Position numbers and translations under genes: made by a program. From positions 1,798,001-1,862,000 of the forward strand of contig JAULSN010000006.1 in assembly GCA_033439765.1 (NCBI GenBank): DNA of 64,000 bases. The letters are read 5' to 3'. Positions 1 through 11,039 of this stretch are shown piece after piece. The stretch's first letter is position 1; every line of letters begins with the position of its first letter. The notes under the pieces are model-generated. The model worked only from the letters and a program-made list of their open reading frames with translations, searched no databases and was not told where the DNA came from. Source of the stretch: Lasiosphaeria ovina (lineage: Eukaryota; Ascomycota; Sordariomycetes; Sordariales; Lasiosphaeriaceae).

Positions 1-1228
1 TTTTAGTAGCTATAAGATAGTGGACCTCTTAAAGCGAAGGTTCTATTAGGAAAACCTAGATATAGAAGTATAAGCTTATATAAGATAGTGCTAGGTATGC
101 TTAGGCAACCGGCAACCGAGGTATAGGCCGTACGGAAGGCTGAGCTCGTTACCGCTACCTACCTAACTATTCGAAGAAATTAGCCTAGACTTTATTACTA
201 AGCTACCCCCTTACTAGTATAAGGACCGCGTTATAGATACCGTACTCGTGGTGGTAGATCGGTTTACGAAGACCGCCCTCTTCATCCCGACTACTACTAC
301 CGTTACGGCGGCTGAGCTAGCCCAACTACTCTACGAGCATGTTAAGTGCCGATTTGGCACGCCTCTAGGTATAGTCTCTAATAGAGATTCCCTATTAATA
401 AGCAACTTCTGGATAGAACTCTCCAAAGCTCGCTAAATCAAGCAAAGGCTCTTAATAGCATACCACCCGCAAACCGATAGCCAGTCAGAACGAACATATC
501 AGAGCCTATAGCACTATTTGAGGTGCTTTACTAACGAAGAGGCCCAATAGGCACCACTCCTCACCGAGGCCGAATTCGCGTATAATAATAGCGTGTATAT
601 GACTATCGGAGTGAGCCCGTTCGAGGCCCTGTACGGCTACAACCCCCGAATGGTGGATTACGTGCCCTCTATATAGCTGAAGGTGCAAGGCGTATACGAA
701 CGCCTGAGTAGACTGAATACCCTGAGGGAAAAGATGTACTACTACTGGTAGAAGGCCGTAGACTCGTAGAAGCGATACTACGATGTAAGGCACTAGTGGA
801 TCGAGTTCGAAGTAGGAGAAACCGTGGGCCTTTCCACGCAGAATTTCCGCTTCAAAGCCGGCAGGAAGCTGGCACCGAGATTCATCCCGGTGAAGATTAT
901 AGAAAGGATCGGCATATAGGCATACCGGGTAGACCTACTAGCCAAGTACGCCAGACTGTATGATGTCTTCCCCGTCTCCCTGCTAGAAAAGTGGGTAGTT
1001 GCCGAGGGCCAGAGGGTACTGCCACTGCCTGAGCTGGTAGAAGGAGAGGAAGAGTGGGAAGTAGAAGACATCGTGGAGCATAAGGATGAAGGAGACCGAA
1101 GAAGGTTCCTAGTCAAATGGGCGGGCTGGCCAGCCGAATATAATACCTGGGAACCAAAGGAACACCTGGCCAACGCACAAAAGGTGCTGAAGCGATATGA
1201 GAAGAAGGCAAAGCAGAGGCATAGAAAA
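1..1228 (+). pseudogene. Ty3/gypsy chromovirus pol 3' end (integrase + chromodomain), RIP-mutated
   Basis: The left window edge cuts this pol remnant. Conceptual translation shows the end of the integrase zinc-binding region, then the core (VDRFTKTALFIPT at about 250-290, HPQTDSQSERT at about 468-500, FAYNNS at about 575), the integrase C-terminal region, and a chromodomain at about 1045-1195 with EWEVEDIV, FLVKWAGW and YNTWEPKEHL. A chromodomain after integrase defines chromoviruses; it is thought to direct insertion to marked chromatin. Several in-frame TAG stops sit where Gln or Trp is expected, as CpA-to-TpA mutation would produce. The last 400 nt are comparatively clean. A G-run follows the stop at about 1266-1276 and looks like the polypurine tract before the 3' LTR. 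Confidence 0.88.
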
Positions 1229-1281
1229 TGGAACGATTAGTCAAGTCAACGGGGACGTTGACCTACGGGGGGGGGGATAGT

Positions 1282-2540
1282 TGTAAGGAAAAGGACCCCC
1301 GAGCATGCGGCCCCGGCCCTCGCCCACCTTCCTGTGCGAAGCCCGGGCCCAAAGCCGATGCGCGCTGTGTCATCTGCGCCACCAACGCCACACGGCAGCG
1401 CCACACTCGCAGAGCCTCAAAGGCCCTGCGTAACAAAGGCCCTCAAAGGGCCCTGCGCAGCCCTCGCTGCGCAGCCCTCGAAGGCACGCACAACTGGCCG
1501 CGCCACAAGCGCCACACCGTGGCGCCACGCCCGCGGAGCCTCAACAAAGGCCCTGAGCCTACATATAGATGCGGCCCTCGCCCACCTTCCTTTGCGAGGG
1601 CCAGGTTGAAGTCTTTAGCCAATACCACTTCTTGCTCTGCCTACCTACTGCTTCTATTGTGACCACCTTGATCGGGCGTACCTGCCTTCCCCTTACACTA
1701 GACCTACCGTAATTCATTAATCCTAACGGGAGCTAGATTAAGAACTACGGTATTTTCTACCTTACCTTCTAGCTTACCGATACTTACGGAGAGACCCGCG
1801 CTATTTCCTAGTTCTTCTACGGACTTAAGCGATTAAAGGAGTCCCCTCCTATACTATAGGGGAACCTAGGTATTGTAGCGGAAGGTATTATCCTCTATAC
1901 GGCCCTTAACGCCTTTAGCTAGGGTCGCTATTCGGAGATCTTACTAAGGGAGTTCGCCCGGGACGTCCTGGACGGTATACCCGCCTTTACTACTATTGAA
2001 CTACGTGCCTATATAGGCCTGAACTCAGCACCTATATAGGGTGCGTAGGGCAGCAGGCGCAGCGGAAGTAAGGCGTGTAGCGTATGCCGGGAACCAAGTG
2101 CAGGGTAGGTCGATCAAGTACAGGGTAGACTGTAGGGAACTGTGCCCTACGGTCCGATACAACAGTGCTTCTGCAAGGCACTGAGGGAAGTAGGCTGACT
2201 AACTACAGGTCTGTAGAACTCTGCTACAGGCCTGCTACTCAGACTGTGAGGACTCTGCTTAGTAGTCTACCTCGTAGGCTGTAGGGGACTCTGCCCTATA
2301 GTTAGGGTCTTCGGAACTAACTATAGGTACTGAAGAAGACGAAGAGGAGTTGTATTATAGAAGAAGTATAGTATAAAGAGTAGTGAGTATAATGCTTATT
2401 TACTTAGAAGGAAATCTATCTAAGGGAAAGGACAGGTCTATATAGACCTAAAGTGGGCTCTCTAGAAGGTTCTAGAGGCCCATAGGCTTCGTAGACAGCT
2501 CTGTATTCTATAGTCTTCTAGTGAGCTTGTCTTACGTATG
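1282..2540 (+). repeat. Disrupted gypsy LTR (related to the solo LTR at 52331-52957)
   Basis: Directly after the polypurine tract comes LTR-like sequence. Two blocks, about 1480-1695 and about 2085-2500, match in order the reverse complement of the solo LTR at 52331-52957; shared landmarks are the GGCCCTCGCCC..CCTTCC TATA-proximal segment and GACCACCTTGATC. Between them, about 1700-2060 is extra sequence that reads open over about 90 codons (containing EFARDVLDGIPAFTT), so it is probably a fragment of another mobile element. The block at 1300-1560 is GC-rich and retains CA/TG. The short open frames here show no recognisable protein. Confidence 0.6.
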
Positions 2541-2582
2541 CCAAGTCGTATAGGGGTTTCGAGAAGGTGCTGTGGGACAAAG

Positions 2583-2836
2583 TGTCACGGCAGGTGCGAA
2601 GGACATTTGGGTGGCCCTAATCGATCGCACGCTATACGACTCGAGCTGACTAAGCAACCCTGCTGTTGGTAGCCCGTGCTAAGTCCTGCTACGTAACCTA
2701 CAAAACCTAGCCCACTTCTCCGCGTACCGCGTAGCCTTTTGGAACTTTCTTTTCTTTTTCTTTCCTTAGCTTTAGATTCTACGAATATAGCGATAATTAG
2801 TATAGCCCTATCTTATTAAATCGACTATACAGTAAT
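2583..2836 (+). repeat. 5' LTR of gypsy element A
   Basis: This starts TGTCACGGCAGG and ends TATACAGTAATA. It matches 16258-16511 over its full length. It keeps many CA and TG dinucleotides that are TA in the 3' copy, for example GGCAGGTGCG here against GGTAGGTACG there. A pyrimidine-rich block (CTTTCTTTTCTTTTTC) lies in the second half. Confidence 0.88.
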
Positions 2837-3849
2837 AATCCAAAGCTTATAACTTATTACCTAGGAAGGCCTTAAAGAATATCCTACCGAAGATTTATTT
2901 ATTTTATTAAAATCCACTACCGTCGTAAAGAAGGGTACGTACTAGTTGTACGAGACCAGAACCTAACGACTATACGGAAGGAATCGTACTAAGCGGTATA
3001 AACCTACGGGGAAGTCCCTATATAACCGAGGGAATATTTACCATCGGTTCGGATTACTCTATAGAGGAGAACCTCTAGCGGGCCCTTAAGGAGGTCGCCT
3101 ATTAATAGGATAACTTTATTAAAGCCTAGCCGTATAAGATCTCTAATACTATTCTCTCCGGTTAGTCCGCGAATACGAGACTTTGGCTCGTACTATAAGA
3201 ACTATATTAGTAAGAGCTCCTATAATAACGATTCGCGACCCCGTTCTGGGAATAAGTAAGGCCGAAATTAATCGAGAAGTCTATAATTAGGCTATCCTCC
3301 TAGAGATCGCTAAAGTATAGTTTAATCTAATTCTCGAGGACCTTAAGGGTAATTTCTAGTAGAAGATTACCGATATAGCCGTTATATTCGTTAAGTACGG
3401 AAAGAAGGGACCCGCTATACTATTCCGAACGCTCCTCCTAGAGAATAAGGACCTAACTTTTAAGGGGCTAATAGATATAAAGGATTTCGAACGTAAGGCG
3501 TCGTATAACCCCGACGAGCTCTAACGTAATATGAAATTACGAATAATTATAATATATACGTTCTATAGGTAGGTAGTATAACTATACGATATCGCTTATA
3601 ACTAGTTAACTATAATCCGAAATATCCGCTCGTAGGCCGACCGCTTCCTAATAGATAGACTAGCCTTAGACGCCCTCGCCTCTACGGAAGACGGCTTACT
3701 AAAGAATACGTAGGTAGCCCTTAAGGATCGGGACCGTATTATATAGAGAATATAGGAATATATCGATAGCCTGAACCGTATTATCGTTACTAATATACTC
3801 TCTTAATATAGCTTACGGTACTTAACCCCGGCCTCTAGTAATTCGTAAC

Positions 3850-4800
3850 CCCGCTAAAGTACGAAGATAGTAGACCCTCCTCTTTTCTATAACGATAGAA
3901 CTAAGAATATAATTACTTTTAATACCTAGATTCGTTAAATAGAGAATAAGCTATAGGTTAACGCTAATTATTATGAGATAGACCGCGCGCGTTAGACCTA
4001 TATTAAACTCCGCTTAGTAGGTAATACCTCCTTATAGCTAGAACCGTATTTAGAGGACGCCTATCTTAACTAAATTAAGACCGTAGAAGATTTACTAGCC
4101 TAGCTTAAGAATAAGTACTATAACGTAAATCGCGAAGAGGAGGCTCTAAAGGAGTTTAATAATCTTTATATATTACTTAAAGATAATTATTACGAGTTCT
4201 AGAATAAGTTTATTCGTCTAATAGGCTAATACCGCTACCCCCGATCCGAGTAGAAGAAGGAGTTTAAGCGCCGCCTTACTCCTACTATATAGGATAAGTT
4301 AACGCGTAAATATATTAACGATATTATCGACTTTAAGAAGTACGCTAAGATCGGAGCCGAGTTTATATTAAATATAAAGCTCGCCTAGAAGGTACGATAG
4401 GCTAATAAAGCTAAGGTAGAGAAGCCTACTACTAGTAGCGTTAATAGTAGCTCTAGAGGAAGTTAGGGCGTACCTCGACGTAACCCCCGAGGTAGTAGCG
4501 GAACCGATAACTAACCTACGCCCCCCGCTCCTACTAATCCTAACCGGAACCCCCCTCGCGCCTTAGCCGAGGAGCTTAAGAAGCTATACCTAGAGAAGCG
4601 ATACTTTACTTACCGGGAATAGGGCTATACTACTCGGGATTACCCCTAGAAGAATATCGCCCCTATCGCTAGTAAGGATCGAGTTTAGGAAATCGTAGAT
4701 CGCTATATATAGTACGACTCCTACTACGGATCTAGAACCGAGATATAGCTTATAAGCCCCGCTATTAAGGGAATAGATATAGATCCGAAAAACTAGTAAC
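3850..4800 (+). pseudogene. gag remnant of element A
   Basis: Conceptual translation gives a gag-like protein: a helical capsid-type region with YIKLRLVGNTS and KNKYYNVNREEEALKEF (about 3990-4200), a basic Ser/Pro-rich linker (about 4420-4560), and a nucleocapsid region at about 4590-4650 reading RYFTYRE.GYTTRDYP. The spacing matches a CCHC zinc knuckle, but the three Cys positions and the His all read Tyr. That is the substitution RIP produces (TGY or CAY to TAY). Multiple stops interrupt the frame. Confidence 0.75.
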
Positions 4801-4939
4801 CTTAAGGTAAGTGGACTCCCTCCTAGGGACCGAGTCGGTATATATAATAAGGGCTATAAGTAAGAAAGAACTAGGATTACTCTCTAAATATCTAGGAGGG
4901 TAAGCCTTTACTATTAGTTATACTCTAGTAAATAATAGA

Positions 4940-7900
4940 CTTTCCTTAATTATAAATAATATACTCGTCGACTTTAGAGTAAACGGATACCTATTTATTA
5001 ACCGAATTATTCGTGGTTCTTAAACCACGTAGGGATCCTACAGGTCTAAGGGTGGTAGATCTACCGTTAGGGGGGTGTAATGTTGGTTCTATTCTATCTC
5101 AGGAACTAAACTAGGTTCTAGGGCGACCGGGGTTTTGTATGTGCAGGAGGGAGGTCTGCGCGCGGCACGTGCCTTTACACGTGCGCGGTCACGCGACCTC
5201 CGCTAGTGTGCGGTCACTAATATCGCTATTCCAATACGAATATTCGTATAGTAATTATATAAAGTAATATAAGCTAAATCGACGATCGACCCTTATATAC
5301 GAGAAGTAGGAGGGTTCGATAATAAATCCCACTAAAAAATCGATATATTCTTAAGTACCGACTTTATCGTATAGAACTATACGATTAAAGAAGAACGCTT
5401 TATCGAAATCGATTATATTTATAAAATTATAATCGGCCGGAAGTAGCTGGATTATTATAATATCTTAGTCGATATAAAGCGCCGCCGCCTTCTATTCTTA
5501 GAGAATTAGGAACTCGATCCGAGTTAGTAGAATACTATTCTTATAGACTAGTCTTTAGTAGCCTCCGTCCCTAATATAGACTATTAATAAGACGCCTATC
5601 GACGGAATAAGCTCCTAAAGAAAGAGGATAAGCGTCGCCGAGACGGTCGGCTCGTACGGGCTCGTATAGACGAGCTCGAACGCCAGAACTAGAATAACTT
5701 TATAATTTATAATCCTAAGGAAGAACTCACCCTAACGAGAGCTACTCCGAGTTTTAGACTTACCCTCCTTTAGAGGTTAGTACGATAGGTTAACGGTAAT
5801 CGTACTAAGCGAGAATATAACCGTATAGAGAGAGAACTTAATCTATCGTAGAAGGAGTAGCTAGAGAAATTAGAACCCGAAGAATAGAAGAAGAAGCCCT
5901 TATACCCTAAACGGGACGCGCGAGGTCCTTACTATATATAACGTAATAGGATTAGCTAGTACTAAGAGCGCCCTACCGAGATAGCTATACTAAGTAAAAC
6001 GGCCTTCCGACTCTCATATAAAGGGGAATAAGTCGAGGTTATAACTCTTAACGAGCTTAATAAGCGAATTAATAAGCTTAAAACTACCGGTCTAGAAGAA
6101 GACGATAATATACTATATAAAAAAATTATTATTAAGTTACTATCCCTATATTACGACTTCCTAAACGTCTTTAGTAAAGTTTAATTAAATATCCTCATAC
6201 CTTAATATAACTTAATCGACTACTAAATTAGGTTACTACTTAAGAAGAAGCTAGAGGACTTAGGATATAGCCTATTATATAAGATATCTCTTAAGGAACT
6301 AAAGGTATACTAGGAATATATTACTAATACCCTTAGAAAAGGTTTTATCCAAATAAGTAGTATACTATAGGCCGCCCTTATCCTCTTCGTTAGAAAGGGT
6401 AACGGTAGCCTACGCTTCTATATAGACTATCGTAAGCTAAACGCCTTAATAGAAAAAGACCGAATAACTTTACTTCTAATCGACGAGATACTTAGTCGTA
6501 TTAGTAAGGCCCGTATCTTTATAAAGATCGATATCTACTAAGTATTCTATAGAATCCATATATATCTAGACGACGAGTAATTAACGACGTTTCGTATCCG
6601 TTATAGGACCTTTAACTATAAGGTTATACCCTTTAGCCTTACTAATAGTCTAATAATATTTTAACGTTTTATTAATAACTCTTTAATAAATTACCTCGAC
6701 GACTTTTATAACGCTTACTTCGATAATATCTTAATCTATTTAGACTCCGAGGAAGAGTATATCCGTTACGTACGACTTATCTTATAACGACTATAGGAGG
6801 CCGGCCTATAGGCCGATATTAATAAGTACGAATTCTATATAAAGGAAATTAAATACCTAGGCTTTATTATCGGAGTCGATAGAGTATCGGTCGATCCTTC
6901 TAAAACGGATATTATATAAGACTAGCCGGAGCCGAACGATCTAAAGGGAGTATAATCCTTCTTCGGATTTTATAACTTCTACCACCGATTCGTTCGTAAT
7001 TATAGTTAGGTTACGAAGCTACTAATAGCTCTAACGAAGAAAGGGGAAGTATTTAGATAGAACGACGATTATTAACTAGCCTTCGACGAGTTAAAAGCCC
7101 GTCTAATATTAATACCGGTCCTAAAATACTTTAAATACGGTCGGGAAACCCGTATTAAGACCGACTCCTTAGGAGGGGTAATTACTAGAGTCTTAAGCTA
7201 GAAATATAGAGACGAGTAGTACTTAGTAGCCTTTTATTCTAAAATAATAAAGGGGGCCGAACTTAACTACTTTATTTATAATAAGGAGTTACTAGCAATT
7301 ATCCGATCTCTCTAATATTAGCGGAACGAGCTAGTAGGCCTATAGTACGAAGAGCTATTTATTATCTTCTCGGATAACGATATACTTAAGTACTTTATAA
7401 CTAAATAGCGGCTTAATATAAGGTAGGCTAATTAGGTAGAAGAACTTACTAGTTTCTACTTCCGAATACTCTATCGTCTAGGAGCGCTAAACGCTACGGT
7501 AGACGCCCTAATCTAACGCTCTTACGAGCTAAAGACTTAAAAAGAATAATAGGACGCCTATCGTACCGTTTAGATATTTTAATAGGATTAAGACGGCGTA
7601 TTAGTAAAGACGACGGAGTATATATTAATAATAGAGGTAACGCCATTAATAGCCCTAATCTTAGAAGTACTATTATCTTTAGGGTATAAACTCCTTAACG
7701 AGCTATTCGAAGCTAATAGATCTAACGATTCCCTATTAGTCTATTATATAAAGGTACTTAAAGATTAAAAAGGTAATTAATTATTAATAACTCGTAACGG
7801 CCTCCTCCTTAAGAACGATAGGCTCGTTATACTAGACGTAATATAACTACGTACTCGAATTATCGATAAAATATATTCCCGACTTCCCTTAGCCTACCTT

Positions 7901-8679
7901 AGAAAGAATAAGATACGGAAAATATTAAAGGAACTCTATTAATAGGCGGGTCTAAGTACTAATATAGATAGATTTATCGCTAACTATAAATATAAGTCTA
8001 CTAAAGTCCTATAAGATAAGACTCCTAGTTTATTATACCTGATTCCGCTACCTTAGAGAATCTAGAACGGATTAGTCGTTAACTTCAAGTCTCTACTAAA
8101 GGATAAATACGGGTATAATAACCTCTTTATAGTTATCGACCGCTTAAATAAAGCCTCTTAATATATATTATATTATTCTATTATTACGGTATTCGAGGTC
8201 GCCTATATATATTATAAGGGACTATATTATATATTCGGATTACCCTTTAAAGTAATTAACGATTAAGGTCCTTAGTTTATCTCTAAATTTATAGACGAAT
8301 TAGTAAAGCTCCTAGGGATCCGTTAGAAATTATTATCCTCTAGGTATAAATAAACCGTAGGATAAGTAGAAAACCTCTATTAGTAGATCGATTAACGATT
8401 ACGAATATTCATCTCTTACTATTAGGATAATTAATCGAAATTTATACCGGCTATAAACGCGGTCTAGAATTTAACTCCTTAAGATAGTATAGAACTCCAG
8501 CCGTACGAGGTCCTTTTTAGTTTCCCTATACTAATATACTATAATTAGATAAGAAGGACGGACCTCGCTAACCCCGACCTCTAATAATCGGAGAAGATAA
8601 CCTAATAAGAGGCCTAGGAAATAGCTAAAACCCTAGAGGGATATATTAATACCGTAAAGGATACTATTATAAAGGTATA
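4940..8679 (+). pseudogene. pol remnant of element A (protease-RT-RNase H-integrase)
   Basis: Recognisable blocks are: a retropepsin-like segment (ILVDFRVNGYLFIN, about 4955-5000) cut by a 226-bp insert; reverse transcriptase at about 6330-6900 (SLRFYIDYRKLN, KIDIY, FDNILIY in place of the YxDD box, KYLGFIIG); RNase H at about 7090-7540 (KTDSLGGVI, AELNYFIYNKELLAI); the integrase zinc region and core at about 7930-8400 (FIVIDRLNKAS, a GLPFKVIND block). Stops are almost all TAG/TAA and CA/TG are nearly absent. The coding region continues at 15603 beyond the nested element, where the chromodomain-like tail lies. Confidence 0.82.
5015..5240. repeat. RIP-free insert in element A, flanked by TATTCGT repeats
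   Basis: About 226 bp of GC-rich sequence with normal CA and TG frequency interrupts the protease frame of element A. The 7-mer TATTCGT occurs immediately before (5008-5014) and at the far side (5241-5247), which resembles a target-site duplication. Inside is a G-run (TTAGGGGGGTGTAA) followed by TGTTGGTTC, the arrangement of a polypurine tract and an LTR start. It may therefore be the 3' tail of another LTR element or a truncated solo LTR. No terminal inverted repeats were seen. Confidence 0.55.
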
Positions 8680-8684
8680 AGAGT

Positions 8685-8937
8685 TGTCACGGTCGGCACC
8701 AGCGCTAAGGCCCCACCACGGATTTAAGCTCATTACTAGCCCCGATTAGGATTAGTCGTACGTGACCTCCCGCAAGCCCCAGAGGTCCGTGCTCCCTAAG
8801 CCCTAGCCCATACTTACCCCGCGACCATAATCGCACCTTTATAGATTTCCTTCCTTTCTTCTTTACCTTAGAATCCTTAGACTATAGTATAGCTATATTA
8901 GCGATCCTTTTCCTAGTTACTATTGACCGCTATCATA
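8685..8937 (+). repeat. 5' LTR of gypsy element B
   Basis: The LTR begins TGTCACGGTCGG and ends GCTATCATA, the final CA having become TA. It differs from the 3' LTR at only a few sites, mostly C/T at CpA or G/A at TpG. It is preceded by the target duplication AGAGT. Confidence 0.92.
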
Positions 8938-9149
8938 TTATTCTAAGGTCAATATCCACCGCCTGGGAAGGCTTTCTAATATCCTACCGACCTGAAGAAG
9001 AAGAAACCGACTAATAAGATTGACCTAACGAACCCCGACCGAAGACTTGAAGTATCTCCGTTACGATACCGAGATCCCCCGAAGAAGCCGCTACTACTAT
9101 GTAGAAGGCTAGAACTGAAGTTGACTATAACCCTATGGCGTTAGACGCT

Positions 9150-10830
9150 ATAATACCGCCGTAAGATAAGATCATAACGTAGCACCCTGATCTAATACGA
9201 ATAGGAGTAGTACGCGGAGCGTCGCGCCTGTCCCTTAATATTACTAACCCGCGTACTACTATCGAGGAAAACGAGACCCAGCTCGAGTTCTATAAGCGAG
9301 TCATTATAGCCGAAATACCCAGGGAACGCTTCGAGATGACGACCGACTAATGGCGTACTAATGCCGTACTTCGTATAGGTAAGATCGCCGAGTATTACGG
9401 TCGCCGAGCGACTATAGGAGTAGCTTTCCATTTCCGCCTAATAACTAATAAAGGTATCGATACTTGGCCCGCTTTTAATAGACTCTACTTACGAGACGAC
9501 TTCGCCCGTATAGTGAAAGAGGATAAAGACGCCATATACTAAGAATTCAAGTTCCGAGCTATCGCTATAGCCGCTTTTCGAGCCCAGAGCGCCGAATTAC
9601 TAACTACCGCCAGCCGACTAGATACTAACTAGGAACTTCTTTTCTAGTAGACTAAAGTATTTGCCTAGAATATTAAAGAGGTGCTAAAGAACCCTGACGT
9701 CGCTCTTAGCGATGCCTAAGCCCGTATCGCCAGCTTAGAGTAAGAATTATAAGATAAGGTCGCCGATACGTTCGACCTCTAATAGACGATCGCCGAGTAA
9801 GCCGTCGAGAATCGTAAGCTTAAGAACCTAAATACTCCGAACCCGACTCCGTCGGTCACTTCCATTCCCGACCCCTCGATTACGATTAATATTAATATTA
9901 GTACCTAGAATACTATTGGGAACCGTAGCCGCCTACCTCGTACTATACCGGCCCTATTAGAGACCTCGACCTAACGAGCTACCCGTTCCGCGAAGATTAA
10001 TAGCCCAAAGCCCTAGAACGCCGACCCCGACGTAGATAGGGTAGAATTCGAGATCTTCTACCGATACTTAATAAATAAGTTGGAAGGTAACGCTAACCAC
10101 TTTACTACCGACCGCGTACGTATAGCGTATATCGAGAACTATTTGGTAGGCGTAGCCTTAGATACGATTAATCCCTATATATCGAACGACTATCCTAAAC
10201 TAATCACTACTAGTAACGCCTTACTCGATCTTATCTAGTCCGAATAGTATAACCCGAATCGCCTTAAGACCGCTTAGGATAACTACGATAAGTTAGTTAT
10301 AGAAAACGTCGGTAACGACTATATTAAGTTCAAGAATAAGTTTATTCGTTTAGTAGGTAAGGTCCGTAAACCGAAGTCGGAATAGATTATAGAGTTCCGC
10401 CGTAAGATTCACCCCATCTATATCACCGCTATAATACCTATATTCTTGGCCCCGGACGCCACTTTCGAGAGCGTCGCCAAGTACGGATAAAGCATTACCC
10501 GAAACTTCACTAACGTACGTTAGCGAAAAGAGGCTAAGTAGAAGGACCTAGTTCCTGCCGCAAAGAAAGACAAGCCTCGCCGTAGCGGTAGTTACCGCCC
10601 TAATACCCCTACTAGGAACCCGAAGCTAGTGGCCTCGGGTAACTCCCCGTCTCTTCCCCTACGTCCTAATAAGACCGAAGCTATATAGCTTACTAAGGAA
10701 GGTCGTTACTTCGTATACCGCGAGAAAGGCTACGTCCAGAATAATTACCCGCTTAAGGAGTAAGCTCGTCGCTAATAGGAAGCCAAAATCCGAGCTATTA
10801 CGTAGTAATTTAATTCGGACTCGGAGGAAG
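9150..10830 (+). pseudogene. gag remnant of element B
   Basis: Conceptual translation gives a long gag-like protein with a helical capsid-like segment (QNPNRLKTAQDNYDKL-type sequence at about 10240-10300) and a basic linker (about 10555-10680). A nucleocapsid region at about 10700-10770 reads RYFVYREKGYVQNNYP. The CCHC knuckle spacing is intact but its Cys and His positions read Tyr. Stops (TAG/TAA) are scattered through the frame. A 79-codon open frame on the opposite strand at 9192-9431 is a shadow of this region. Confidence 0.72.
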
Positions 10831-11039
10831 ATAGTAGCTAATCTTCGTCGATAAACGATAATAACGATACCGATATCGAATTAATAAACTAGGCGCCCTA
10901 GGAAATAAGGACTCCCTCCTAGGGAATATATCCCTAAGATCGACGAAGAAGAAGATAGGATTAAGTATATTAAGATAAGGCATCTCGTTAGAATAATTAA
11001 GTAATAGTTCCTTCGATATTAGCCCCCTTATCGGTGGAG

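Noticed and set aside
1228..1662. 144-codon open frame after the gypsy integrase
   Set aside because: It lies inside GC-rich LTR sequence, has overlapping open frames on both strands and no domain.
9192..9431. 79-codon minus frame inside element B
   Set aside because: It is antisense to the gag remnant; RIP removes CA/TG, which leaves chance open frames.
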